A DNA stretch of 27,926 bases from Phycisphaerae bacterium (GTDB taxonomy: Bacteria; Planctomycetota; Phycisphaerae; JAAYCJ01), in the NCBI GenBank assembly GCA_012514125.1, contig JAAZAW010000263.1:1-27926 (forward strand). The letters are read 5' to 3'. Positions 8,221 to 16,179 of this stretch are shown here, in pieces. The notes beneath the pieces are model-generated. The model saw only the letters and a list, made by a program, of their open reading frames with translations. It did no database searches and had not been told where the DNA came from. Made by a program: the position numbers and the translations under genes. Positions within the stretch are counted from its first letter, which is position 1, and each line of letters opens with the position of its first letter.

Positions 8221-8295
8221 TAGTTTTCAGTTAAAATCGGAATTTTCTTGCGCATCAAAACCGGTGCGGAACGGATAACGGTAAAACAATAAATT

Positions 8296-9726
8296 ATGTT
8301 TGAAGCATTAACGGACAAATTAAATAATGTCTTTCGCAATCTTTCAGGCCGAGGGAAGATTGATGAAAGTAATGTGCGCGAAGCTCTGGACCAGGTTCGC
8401 CGGGCGTTGCTCGAGGCGGACGTCAATCTTGAGGTGGCTCGAAAATTCTGCGACAATTGCTTGCAAAAAGCGTTAGGGCAAGAGGTTATAAACAGCCTGC
8501 ATCCCGGCCAGGTCATGGTGAAAATTTGTCATGACGAATTGGTTTCGCTCATGGGGCCGGTCGATACACGAATTTATTATGTTCAGCCCGGTCCGACGAT
8601 CATTTTGATGGCGGGTTTGCAGGGTTCCGGTAAAACGACGACCTGCGCCAAGCTGGCCAAATATATTCTCGGTCAGGGGCGCAAACCTTTGATGGTCGCC
8701 TGCGACCTTCAGCGTCCTGCCGCGATCGAACAGTTGAAAGTCCTTGGCGAGCAGATCGGTGTGCCTGTTTACCTTGAAGAAGGTGAAAAGAATCCGGTCA
8801 AAGTGGCCCGAAACGGCGTAACAGCCGCCCTCAAGGGTGGGCAGAGCGTTGTGATTCTGGACACAGCCGGTCGATTGCACGTCGATGAAGAGATGATGGG
8901 GCAGGTGGCGGATGTTGCCCAAACCGTCAAACCGCACCAGATTTATCTGGTATGCGACGCGATGACAGGTCAGGACGCGGTCAACAGCGCCAAAGTCTTT
9001 AATGAACGCCTCGAACTTGACGGTGTTATTTTGACAAAATTCGACTCTGACGCCCGGGGCGGTGCGGCACTTTCGGTTAAGGAAGTTACCGGCAAACCCA
9101 TCAAATTTATCGGTGTCGGGGAAAAATTAGATAAAATTGAAGAATTTCACCCTGATCGCATGGCCAGCAGAATTCTGGGCATGGGCGATATTGTGACGCT
9201 GGTGGAAAAGGCCCAGCAGCAATTTGACGCCAAGGAAATGGAAAAGACCCAGGCGAAAATGGCCAAGGGGTCCTTTACGTTAGAAGATTTTCTGGGTCAG
9301 CTTCGTTCGATGAAGAAAATGGGGTCGATGAAAGACATTTTGAAGATGATTCCGGGGCTTGGTTCGCAACTCCCTGCGGATATTGATGATGGGGAAATGC
9401 ACCGGATGGAGGCGATCATCCTTTCCATGACGAAAAAGGAACGGCGGAACCCGGATTTGATCGACGGCTCGCGTCGCAGGCGCATTGCCAAGGGTTCGGG
9501 CGCCGCGCCGGAAGATGTTTCGGGGCTGGTCAAGAGTTTTGTCCAGATGCGTTCGATGATGAAGCAGATGGCGAACTTAAGTTTCATGGATCGTATGCGG
9601 TTAGGCTCAAATTTGAGTAAAGGCGCATTAATGACTGGAAAAATGCCGAAGATTTCGGTACAATCGTCGAGATTGTCTTCGCGTGATAAGCTTCTCAAGC
9701 GAAGAAACCGTAAAAAAAATCGGTAA
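8296..9726 (+). CDS. ffh: signal recognition particle protein Ffh (SRP54)
   Basis: Ffh is the GTPase subunit of the signal recognition particle and targets nascent membrane proteins to FtsY and SecYEG. The 476-residue protein has the N domain (about 1-85, with the ALLEADVNLEVAR helix). Its G domain has P-loop GLQGSGKTTTCAKLA near 110-125, DTAGRLHVDEEMM, and TKFDSDARGGAALS. The methionine-rich M domain follows from about 320 and binds SRP RNA, ending in a basic tail with LLKRRNRKKNR. The ATG at 8296 fits the family N-terminus, but no clear Shine-Dalgarno sequence precedes it. It heads the rpsP-trmD-rplS cluster, a common arrangement. Confidence 0.97.
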   Translation: MFEALTDKLNNVFRNLSGRGKIDESNVREALDQVRRALLEADVNLEVARKFCDNCLQKALGQEVINSLHPGQVMVKICHDELVSLMGPVDTRIYYVQPGPTIILMAGLQGSGKTTTCAKLAKYILGQGRKPLMVACDLQRPAAIEQLKVLGEQIGVPVYLEEGEKNPVKVARNGVTAALKGGQSVVILDTAGRLHVDEEMMGQVADVAQTVKPHQIYLVCDAMTGQDAVNSAKVFNERLELDGVILTKFDSDARGGAALSVKEVTGKPIKFIGVGEKLDKIEEFHPDRMASRILGMGDIVTLVEKAQQQFDAKEMEKTQAKMAKGSFTLEDFLGQLRSMKKMGSMKDILKMIPGLGSQLPADIDDGEMHRMEAIILSMTKKERRNPDLIDGSRRRRIAKGSGAAPEDVSGLVKSFVQMRSMMKQMANLSFMDRMRLGSNLSKGALMTGKMPKISVQSSRLSSRDKLLKRRNRKKNR

Positions 9727-9806
9727 CGAGGAAAACTGGAGATCATCGATCTGTAAGAGATGACTGCTGGAATCATATATTGTTTTGATTGAATTGGAGG
9801 ATATCA

Positions 9807-10070
9807 GTGTCAGTTAAATTAAGGTTAAAACGGTTTGGTCGACGAAATCGGGCCGCTTATCGCGTCAATGCCATCGATAGTCGAACTCCACGTGACGGGC
9901 GTGTGATCGAAGAACTCGGTTCCTATGATCCGATTACCAAAGACTCAACCAAGCAGTTTGTGTTCAATCGCGAACGCGTTGAATACTGGCTTAGCATGGG
10001 AGCGGTTCCGAGCGATACCGTCAAGAGCTTGTTGATCAGGGCCGGTGTTCCGGTTAAAACCAAAAAATAA
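9807..10070 (+). CDS. rpsP: 30S ribosomal protein S16
   Basis: S16 is a small-subunit assembly protein. The 87-residue product begins MSVKLRLKRFGRRNRAAYRVNAID and contains SRTPRDGRVIEELGSYDP and the family ending AVPSDTVKSLL. The start is GTG at 9807, with GGAGG seven bases before it; an upstream in-frame TTG would put the Shine-Dalgarno sequence inside the gene. It lies 80 bases after ffh. The usual next gene, rimM, is absent, and a dyad repeat separates it from trmD. Confidence 0.96.
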   Translation: MSVKLRLKRFGRRNRAAYRVNAIDSRTPRDGRVIEELGSYDPITKDSTKQFVFNRERVEYWLSMGAVPSDTVKSLLIRAGVPVKTKK

Positions 10071-10089
10071 CGGATTCAATCAAACGCCA

Positions 10090-10143
10090 TTCATAGTTCG
10101 TAGTTCCTGGTACGTACTGAGAACTATGAATAACGAACTATGA
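10090..10143. repeat. intergenic dyad repeat between rpsP and trmD
   Basis: TTCATAGTTC (10090-10099) is the exact reverse complement of GAACTATGAA (10121-10130). TCATAGTTCG (10091-10100) also pairs with CGAACTATGA (10134-10143). The unit ATAGTTCGTAGTTC is internally repetitive. Two alternative hairpins can form, and both end within about 20 bases of the trmD start. It may affect trmD translation or be a small mobile-type repeat. Confidence 0.7.
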
Positions 10144-10149
10144 CGTAAA

Positions 10150-10842
10150 ATGCGAATTGACGTTTTAACATTATTTCCACAGCAGATCGATGACTTTTTA
10201 AAGTACAGCATCATCGGGCGTGCCCGTGAAGCGAAACTGGTCGAGATTGTTTGTACGAATTTTCGCGATTTCAGCAAAGACAAGCACCGGAAGGTTGATG
10301 ATTCACCTTTTGGCGGCGGGCCGGGAATGGTGCTTCGGCCCGAACCGATTTTTGATGCGGTTGAAGCGGTGGAATCCTGGGATTCCAGGCCGGCGAGACG
10401 AATTTTGCTGACTCCGCAGGGTAAAATTCTTAATCAGGTTATTGTTAAAGAGTTGGCTTTGTGTCCGCGGCTTTTGCTGATCGCGGGACATTACGAAGGT
10501 TTTGATGAGCGGATTCGAATAGGACTTGAACCGATGGAGATTTCCGTCGGTAATTTTGTTTTATCCGGCGGCGAACCAGCGGCGGTTTGTCTGATTGACG
10601 CGGTGATTCGATATTTGCCCGGTGCGCTGGGGCATGAGCAGGCAACGGCGGAAGAGTCTTTCAGTGAGAACCTGTTGGAGTATCCCCAGTACACCAAGCC
10701 GAGGGAATATCGTGGGATGGCGGTTCCGGAGATACTCATTTCGGGTCATCACGCGAAAATCGAGGTTTGGCGGAAAGAGCAGGCGACGAAAAGAACGCAA
10801 TTACGCCGCCCTGATTTGCTTGATAATGCGGAAGAAAAATAA
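10150..10842 (+). CDS. trmD: tRNA (guanine(37)-N(1))-methyltransferase TrmD
   Basis: TrmD methylates N1 of G37 next to the anticodon and so prevents +1 frameshifting. It is a SPOUT enzyme with a deep trefoil knot. The 230-residue protein shows MRIDVLTLFPQQ at the start, DDSPFGGGPGMVLRPEP, LLIAGHYEGFDERI, and the SAM-binding knot segment ISVGNFVLSGGEPAA with LIDAVIRYLPG after it. The ATG at 10150 fits the family N-terminus. There is no Shine-Dalgarno sequence, and a dyad repeat ends seven bases upstream, so initiation may be unusual. rplS follows after 128 bases. Confidence 0.97.
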   Translation: MRIDVLTLFPQQIDDFLKYSIIGRAREAKLVEIVCTNFRDFSKDKHRKVDDSPFGGGPGMVLRPEPIFDAVEAVESWDSRPARRILLTPQGKILNQVIVKELALCPRLLLIAGHYEGFDERIRIGLEPMEISVGNFVLSGGEPAAVCLIDAVIRYLPGALGHEQATAEESFSENLLEYPQYTKPREYRGMAVPEILISGHHAKIEVWRKEQATKRTQLRRPDLLDNAEEK

Positions 10843-10970
10843 TATAATGAGGGTTTCCCTGAATTGGGATCCTGAAATCGGATGTGCGTATCTTGCCGAT
10901 CGGATATGCGATAACATTAATTGATCGATATATTTTAGATAGATAGTTTGGGCTTGAAGGAGATCCTGAC

Positions 10971-11351
10971 GTGATCAAAGCTGAGTTAGCTACAGTAGAA
11001 AAAACGTTTCTGACACACCGGCCTGAGGGTGACGATTTTCATGTCGGTGATACGGTGGATGTTTACGTGAAAATCAAAGAAGGCGACCGCGAACGCCTCC
11101 AGGTTTTCAACGGTGTGGTCATTGCTCGCAGCGGGCGCGGTGCCAATGAAATGTTTACCGTTCGACGTATTGTCAACGAAGAAGGTGTCGAGCGAAGCTG
11201 GCCTTTGTTGTGTCCGAGCATCAGCAAGATCGATGTTCGCCGTCGCGGCAAGGTTCGTCGTGCGAAACTTTACTACCTGCGTGATCGCAAGGGTAAAGCG
11301 ACCAAGGTTCGCGAGTTGCGTACCGTCAAGGTTGCCCCGGAAGTGAAGTAA
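10971..11351 (+). CDS. rplS: 50S ribosomal protein L19
   Basis: L19 sits at the interface of the ribosomal subunits. The 126-residue protein carries GDTVDVYVKIKEGDRERLQVFNG, VIARSGRGANEMFTVRRI, GVERSWPLLCPSI and RRGKVRRAKLYYLRDRKGK, all typical. The start is GTG at 10971 with AAGGAG nine bases upstream. A strong intrinsic terminator closes the ffh-rpsP-trmD-rplS group 35 bases after the stop. Confidence 0.97.
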   Translation: MIKAELATVEKTFLTHRPEGDDFHVGDTVDVYVKIKEGDRERLQVFNGVVIARSGRGANEMFTVRRIVNEEGVERSWPLLCPSISKIDVRRRGKVRRAKLYYLRDRKGKATKVRELRTVKVAPEVK

Positions 11352-11385
11352 TTCTTTCGGACTCGCCAATCGTTTGCTATTCACG

Positions 11386-11419
11386 GCAGGTACGACGTTT
11401 GTCGTGCCTGCTTTTTTTT
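11386..11419 (+). terminator. rho-independent terminator after rplS
   Basis: GCAGGTACGAC pairs with GTCGTGCCTGC (one G-U pair) around a four-base loop. Eight T residues follow immediately. Confidence 0.92.
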
Positions 11420-11487
11420 GATTTCCATGAACATCCGAACGAAAACAGGATCATCCTAAAAATGATCGCTAGCGTGAGGAGGCGGAT

Positions 11488-11904
11488 TTGAAAGATATTC
11501 TGCCGGCATTATGGCGACGATTTTGGCAAGTGGACGCTACGACGATGTCCCATGCACAATTCGGGCGATGGGCGGAAAAACAGGCAGAAAGATTTCTTCA
11601 CAAAAAAGGATTCAAACTTCTTGCCCGAAATTTTCGTGCCCGTCGAGGCGAGCTGGACCTGGTAGCCCTTGATGGGCAGGAAGTCGTCTTCGTGGAAGTC
11701 AAGGCGGTTCGTAATCCGGACGCGGAACCGCAACTTAAGGTGGATGCGCGTAAACGAAGGTGCCTGGCCGCCGCTGCTCGATTCTTTATCGCGAAAAATC
11801 AGTTAATCGATAATCCGGCACGATTCGACATCATCACGATCAAACTGGATGAAACCGGACACAAACAAATTGAACACGAGCCAAACGCTTTTCAGATAAA
11901 ATAA
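11488..11904 (+). CDS. yraN: YraN family putative endonuclease (UPF0102)
   Basis: YraN proteins have a restriction-endonuclease-like fold and no firmly settled role; links to DNA processing are suspected. The 138-residue product has the family core GRWAEKQAERFLHKKGFKLL, then RARRGELDLVALDG and VVFVEVKAVRN, where the Glu, Asp and ExK residues form the presumed nuclease site. The start is taken as TTG at 11488 because GAGGAGG lies five bases upstream. An ATG at 11545 fits the usual family length better but lacks a ribosome-binding site. tatD begins five bases after the stop, so the two are probably one transcript. Confidence 0.88.
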   Translation: MKDILPALWRRFWQVDATTMSHAQFGRWAEKQAERFLHKKGFKLLARNFRARRGELDLVALDGQEVVFVEVKAVRNPDAEPQLKVDARKRRCLAAAARFFIAKNQLIDNPARFDIITIKLDETGHKQIEHEPNAFQIK

Positions 11905-11909
11905 ACACG

Positions 11910-12676
11910 ATGCTTATCGATACACACGCACATTTGACCTATCCGCCGCTTTCGGATGAAACCGATCAGATTATCGCCCGCGCGCAACAAGCCGGCGTGA
12001 TGCGAATTCTGACCGTCGGCACATCGCCTGAGGATAGCCGATCGGCTGTTGCGCTGGCAGAAAAATATGAGAATGTTTTTGCCATTGTCGGCATTCATCC
12101 CAATGACGCCAATGCCTATCCATCCCTGGACGAACTGCGTCCGCTGCTTTTAAGTCCAAAAGTATTGGCGTTGGGTGAAACAGGGTTGGATTATCACCAT
12201 TCGGACGCGGATCATGAAAATCAGCATCGCCTTTTCATACAGCACATCGAACTTGCTCGCGAAACCCATCTGCCGTTGATTGTTCATTGCCGAGAGGCGT
12301 TTGACGATACGCTGAGCATCCTTGGCACTTCAGGCCGCGAGGCCAGAGGCGTCTTCCATTGCTTTTCAGGCACACCTGAACAAGCGACATTTTTAATTGA
12401 GCAGGGTTGGCTGATTTCTTTTTCCGGTACGGTGACTTTCAAAACGCTCAAGAGGTTCGCCGCAGTGCTCTTGCGGTCGGCCCGGATCATATCCTTGTCG
12501 AAACCGATTGTCCATTTTTGTCGCCCGAACCGGTGCGAAAGATTCGTCCGAATGAACCCGCTTTTGTGGCCCATACCGCCAGGTTTTTGGCGGATCTGTT
12601 TGGGTTGCCGCTGGAATGTTTTTCGGAAAAAACGTTCCAAAACGCTCAAAAAGTTTTCGGCCCGAAATTGATCTGA
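11910..12676 (+). CDS. tatD: TatD family metal-dependent hydrolase, frameshifted
   Basis: TatD proteins are TIM-barrel, metal-dependent hydrolases with 3'-5' DNase activity in studied members. The first 180 residues are normal: LIDTHAHLTY, IVGIHPNDA, LGETGLDYH, LPLIVHCREA, FHCFSGTPEQA, and ISFSGTVTFK. The reading frame then goes wrong at AAAA (12441-12444). The rest of the family pattern continues in the next frame: NAQEVRRSALAVGPDHILVETDCPFLSP, IRPNEPAFV and EKTFQNAQKVFG, ending at 12676. One extra A at the homopolymer would restore TVTFKNAQEV. This is either a sequencing or assembly indel or a recent inactivating mutation. The uninterrupted original frame ends at 12671 with a nonsense tail. 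Confidence 0.9.
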
Positions 12677-12730
12677 ATATAAAATATTGAAATCTGCATA
12701 AAAAAGCCTGAAATCTCGGGTGTGAAAGTA

Positions 12731-12759
12731 TGGACATTTCCAAAAGTCTATGTTAAAAT
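12731..12759 (+). promoter_or_regulatory. candidate promoter for tRNA-Lys
   Basis: TGGACA at 12731 and TAAAAT at 12754 are separated by 17 bases. The -10 region is TATGTTAAAAT, the same 11-mer as at 5548-5558. The mature tRNA begins 21 bases downstream. Confidence 0.6.
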
Positions 12760-12779
12760 TATTCACTCGACGATAGGTC

Positions 12780-12852
12780 GGGGACGTAGCTCAGTTGGTA
12801 GAGCAACGCACTTTTAATGCGTAGGTCCTGGGTTCGAGCCCCAGCGTCCTCA
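12780..12852 (+). tRNA. tRNA-Lys (anticodon UUU)
   Basis: The full cloverleaf can be drawn in 73 bases. The acceptor GGGGACG pairs with CGTCCTC (one G-U), the D arm is GCTC/GAGC, the anticodon stem ACGCA/TGCGT encloses loop CTTTTAA (anticodon TTT), and the T arm is CTGGG/CCCAG with TTCGAGC. The discriminator base is A, and CCA is not encoded. Confidence 0.97.
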
Positions 12853-12863
12853 TTTTAACCGTT

Positions 12864-13751
12864 TTATTTCTTTGTCCGGGCCCCACAAGTCAGATCGATC
12901 AATCGTTTCGCTTCAATCAGCCCCTGGGCAACACCGAAAGTCGGCTCTTCCATGCCTTCAAATTCCAGGCTCAGCCAGCTCTTGTAACCTGCCTTTTTCA
13001 ACAGCTTCAGGCACGAAAGCAAATCGACGTTCCCATGTCCGATGATCGCTCCGCGAAGAGCGATGTCGGTGGGAGTGGCAAACCAGCCTGTCGAGGGCAT
13101 CTGTTTTTTGGGTTTTACGTGGAAATCTTTGATATGGGCATGGATGGCATATTTGGCCAGCGTCGCCACTGCTTTGACCGGATCGGCATTCACACACAAA
13201 AAGTTTCCAAGATCGATCGTCAGGCCATAGTTTGGATGATTCACGGTCTGGATCAACTTTTCAACGCGATCCGGCGCTTGCATGTAAAAACCATGATTTT
13301 CCAGCGTCGTTCGAACGCCCAGCGACTGCCCGAAATCGGCAATGTCACGGATGGCCGGAACCACCCGTTTTAAAACGGTATTGAGCGTTTTAGGCCCCTT
13401 CCAGTTTTCGGGAAACCCGTACATGACATCGTGGCGCATATTGCCCACGCCCAGCGTGGCGGCGACTTCGACTTGTTTTTTTGTTTTTTCAATTTCATTT
13501 CGCTGGGATTTTTCATCAGGCTGGAAAAGATTCGCGCCGGTGCAATAACCGACAATCGTAAGCCCTTTGTCGTCACAACGTTTTCGAACCGCTTTGGCTT
13601 TGCGGATCGGGTCCTCACCTTCCTTGAGATTGAGTCCTGAAAACTCAATCCCCTCAGCATGATTGGCAATCCAGTCGATCGCCTGGTTGAGTTTTTTGTT
13701 GTTTTCACGCATCCACCGAGAAAGACTATAGCTGCTGACCGATAACCGCAT
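12864..13751 (-). CDS. sugar phosphate isomerase/epimerase family protein (xylose isomerase-like TIM barrel)
   Basis: This 295-residue protein belongs to the AP-endonuclease-2/xylose-isomerase-like TIM-barrel superfamily, whose members isomerise or epimerise sugars and inositols using a divalent metal. Supporting segments are GIEFSGLNL early on, TTLENHGFY with the metal-ligand Glu, LTIDLGNFL with its Asp, HAHIKDFHVKP with the His residues, GHGNVDLLSCLKLLKKAGYKSWLSLEFEG, and a final ligand Glu near residue 265. The ATG at 13751 has AAGGAG six bases before it. There is no signal peptide. It is convergent with the tRNA-Lys gene. The substrate cannot be deduced. Confidence 0.85.
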   Translation of the reverse strand: MRLSVSSYSLSRWMRENNKKLNQAIDWIANHAEGIEFSGLNLKEGEDPIRKAKAVRKRCDDKGLTIVGYCTGANLFQPDEKSQRNEIEKTKKQVEVAATLGVGNMRHDVMYGFPENWKGPKTLNTVLKRVVPAIRDIADFGQSLGVRTTLENHGFYMQAPDRVEKLIQTVNHPNYGLTIDLGNFLCVNADPVKAVATLAKYAIHAHIKDFHVKPKKQMPSTGWFATPTDIALRGAIIGHGNVDLLSCLKLLKKAGYKSWLSLEFEGMEEPTFGVAQGLIEAKRLIDLTCGARTKK

Positions 13752-13855
13752 TGCCGGCTCCTTAAAATAATGCCTTTTACGTCTGTATATACTAAAACAG
13801 TTACGCTAAAGGAATTTTAAAGAGCTGTCAAGTCTTTCAACAAAAATAACTCCGG

Positions 13856-15355
13856 TTATCCTGTGATCTCGAAGTTTCCCCACGGCCAAACCGCCAGGAA
13901 CAATATCATAATCAGCGGCAGGGCTAGTACGCTGCAAGGCGCATCGTCGATTGGTTTGGCTGTATTATCGATGGCTGTATCCAAAACTTCGGTAAAATCC
14001 GCACTCCTGTCGATTGCCTCGCTCACGGGTATTCCATGTCCGTAGTTCGCGGCAAAAATACCAAGGTCCCCGATATCCACCATTCCATCCTGATTAAAAT
14101 CCGCCGTTGCCCAATCCGCCCCGATCATCGTTCCGTAGTTGGCCGCCAATATGCCCAGATCGCCCACATTGACCATTCCGTCAAGATTGGCATCGCCCGG
14201 AATCGGCTCATGCAGACTGCCCCCCTGCCCGATGTTATAATGAAACTTAGGCCAGGGAGTATCTGCCAGCCCGCCCAACCCTTCAAGTGCATAAAAGTTT
14301 CGATCCTTGGAACCGATATAAACCGTTCCATCCTCACCAATGGTCGGTGACGCATCCATCGCCCCTGCCGTCACGAACGACCATCGCAAATTTCCATCCG
14401 GCTCAACAGCATAGAGCGTCCCGTCCATCGAAGAAATGTAAATCACACCGTCCGATCGAATCGCCGGCGAGGCATGGATTTCTCTCTGGGTCGAAAACGT
14501 CCATTTCGGTGTGCCGTCGGGGTGGATCGCATGAAGTTTCTTATCCGCAGACCCCACATAGATCGTCCCATCCGACGCAATCGCCGCGGAAGAATCGATA
14601 TACCCGCCCGTCAGGTAAAACCACTTCAAACTGCCGTCAGGATTCAGCGCATAAAGTTTTCGGTCGCCCGAACCGATATAAATCGTACCGTCGGCTCCGA
14701 TCGCCGCGGTTGTTTCGACGTAGTTACCGGTCAGGAACGTCCATTTGAGCGTTCCATCCGAATTCACCGCATAAACATTTTTATCCACCGAACCGAAATA
14801 GACCACTCCATCCGCTCCGACCGCCGGCGAGGAATAATTGTAGCTTCCATTGACCGTTTTGACATATTCCCATTTAAGATTTCCATCGGTGCCGACGGCG
14901 ATCAGTTTCCCATCGATATGAATATAAATGCATCCATCGCGGCCGATTGCCGGTGAAGATAAAACCGGTTTTCCCGTATCATACGACCATTTCAAGTTGC
15001 CGTCGGGGCCAATCGCGTGAAGCCTGCCGTTGCCCGCCCCCACATAGATCGTTCCATCGTGTCCCACCATGGGCGAAGAAAAAATCCAGCCGCCCGCCGC
15101 AAACGTCCATCGCGTTGTTCCATCCGGATTGAACGCATAGAGTTTCTGATCATACGAGCCGACATAAATCGTTCCGTCCCTGCCGATAGCCGCCGAAGAA
15201 TCGATCACATTGCCGGTCGTATACGACCATTTCGAGGTTCCTTCCGCAAGTTCCCCCAATGCCATTGCAACATTCGACAATTCAACCGCCCCACACACAA
15301 AAACCAAAAAATGCCACATCCATACAGAAATTGGAGCATAGAATTTTCGCCACAT
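13856..15355 (-). CDS. secreted PQQ-like eight-bladed beta-propeller with dockerin-like repeat
   Basis: This 499-residue exported protein starts at the ATG at 15355, with GGGGAG just upstream. The first ~30 residues (MWRKFYAPISVWMWHFLVFV then CGAVELSNVAMA) are a signal peptide. Eight repeats of about 39 residues follow, each like LKWTFLTGNYVETTAAIGAD then GTIYIGS and KLYALNPDG, enough for a complete eight-bladed PQQ-type propeller. After a linker with WPKFHYNIGQGG comes a dockerin-like pair, GDANLDGMVNVGDLGILAAN and ADFNQDGMVDIGDLGIFAAN, with Asp/Asn calcium loops. The end is hydrophobic (VLALPLIMILFLAVW) and may anchor the protein. The catalytic residues of true quinoprotein dehydrogenases are not evident, so a binding or scaffold role is more likely. 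Confidence 0.85.
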   Translation of the reverse strand: MWRKFYAPISVWMWHFLVFVCGAVELSNVAMALGELAEGTSKWSYTTGNVIDSSAAIGRDGTIYVGSYDQKLYAFNPDGTTRWTFAAGGWIFSSPMVGHDGTIYVGAGNGRLHAIGPDGNLKWSYDTGKPVLSSPAIGRDGCIYIHIDGKLIAVGTDGNLKWEYVKTVNGSYNYSSPAVGADGVVYFGSVDKNVYAVNSDGTLKWTFLTGNYVETTAAIGADGTIYIGSGDRKLYALNPDGSLKWFYLTGGYIDSSAAIASDGTIYVGSADKKLHAIHPDGTPKWTFSTQREIHASPAIRSDGVIYISSMDGTLYAVEPDGNLRWSFVTAGAMDASPTIGEDGTVYIGSKDRNFYALEGLGGLADTPWPKFHYNIGQGGSLHEPIPGDANLDGMVNVGDLGILAANYGTMIGADWATADFNQDGMVDIGDLGIFAANYGHGIPVSEAIDRSADFTEVLDTAIDNTAKPIDDAPCSVLALPLIMILFLAVWPWGNFEITG

Positions 15356-15485
15356 TAAAATTCTCCCCACTCTGGTATTAAAAAGACATCGCCATTGAGT
15401 CCCCGATTGAACAAGCGATACTGTACAATAGATTTTCAGACAGGTCAAGAGGTACTTTTCAACCGATGGGCCTTCAACTGCTCTC

Positions 15486-16148
15486 TCAGATATGATTGCT
15501 TGGGCATAGACTATAGAGGGGACAGACGGCGTGATTGGGTTTTCGGGCGGTGCAGATTTCTCGACCCAGAAGAATAATCGCATGGCTGAAATAAGCCCAG
15601 TCTTTTTTGGGGACCAATTCCATCAATTCTTTTTCGATTTTGACGGCGTCTTTGGAATTGTCGGTCGAAGTGATCAGCCCCAGCCGCAGGGCGACCCTGC
15701 CGACATGGGTATCGACGGCGATGCCTTCGTTTATCCCGCAGGCCGTGCCGAGAACGACGTTGGCGGTTTTCCGGGCGACACCGGGAAGTGTGATAAGGTC
15801 CTGCATTGTTTGGGGAACCTTGCCGTTGAATTTTTCGCAGATGGCTTTACAGGCACCGATGATGGATTTTGCTTTCTGGCGGAAAAAGCCTGTCGAACGG
15901 ATGTCCTGTTGCAGTTCGGTTTCGTCGGCGGCGGCGAAATCGCAGGCGGAGCGATATTTTTTGAAAAGGTCTTTGGTGACGATGTTGACGCGCTGGTCGG
16001 TGCACTGGGCGGAGAGAATCGTTGCGACTAAAAGTTCGAGTGGGTCGGTCCAGTCAAGGGAACAGGTGGCGTGGGGATATTTTTTCTTAAGGTGTTTTAA
16101 AATTTCACGAGTGCGAAGTTGACGGGCTTGTACGGTTTCGTCGGACAT
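15486..16148 (-). CDS. nth: endonuclease III (DNA glycosylase/AP lyase)
   Basis: Nth removes oxidised pyrimidines and cleaves the resulting abasic site. The 220-residue protein has the helix-hairpin-helix LPGVARKTANVVLG, with catalytic Lys in ARKTAN and catalytic Asp in AVDTHVGR, plus the early segment LELLVATILSAQCTDQRVN. The C-terminal cluster loop reads CTARKPNHAVCPLYSLC: three of the four [4Fe-4S] cysteines are kept, but the second position is His. The start at 16148 (MSDETVQ) has GGAG upstream; a longer in-frame reading extends into the upstream gene and is not believable. It is last in a run from trpE. Confidence 0.93.
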   Translation of the reverse strand: MSDETVQARQLRTREILKHLKKKYPHATCSLDWTDPLELLVATILSAQCTDQRVNIVTKDLFKKYRSACDFAAADETELQQDIRSTGFFRQKAKSIIGACKAICEKFNGKVPQTMQDLITLPGVARKTANVVLGTACGINEGIAVDTHVGRVALRLGLITSTDNSKDAVKIEKELMELVPKKDWAYFSHAIILLGREICTARKPNHAVCPLYSLCPSNHI

Positions 16149-16179
16149 TGTTGAATTTCTCCAATTCCAAAATACAAGA

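Larger units (their letters stand above)
7938..8295. other. intergenic stretch with two inverted repeats, no convincing gene
   Basis: This 358-base gap holds a REP-like hairpin (7950-7988) near its start. An AT-rich inverted repeat lies near 8171-8202 (GGAAAAAATTTC against GAAATTTTTCC), followed by a promoter-like region. A short open frame without a usable start codon crosses 8027-8158. No recognisable RNA gene was found, and no SRP RNA signature is present despite the neighbouring ffh. Confidence 0.6.

Noticed and set aside
7938..8295. SRP RNA gene next to ffh
   Set aside because: The conserved SRP RNA tetraloop and asymmetric-loop sequences (GGTCAGG, GGAAGGAAGCAG) are absent.
12430..12450. 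Programmed -1 frameshift in tatD
   Set aside because: There is no X-XXY-YYZ slippery heptamer in the zero frame and no obvious following pseudoknot; a lost A in a homopolymer explains it better.
12731..12763. dif-like recombination site, because of CTATGTTAAAA
   Set aside because: Only the XerD-like half matches; the XerC half does not, and the sequence is better explained as a promoter -10 region.
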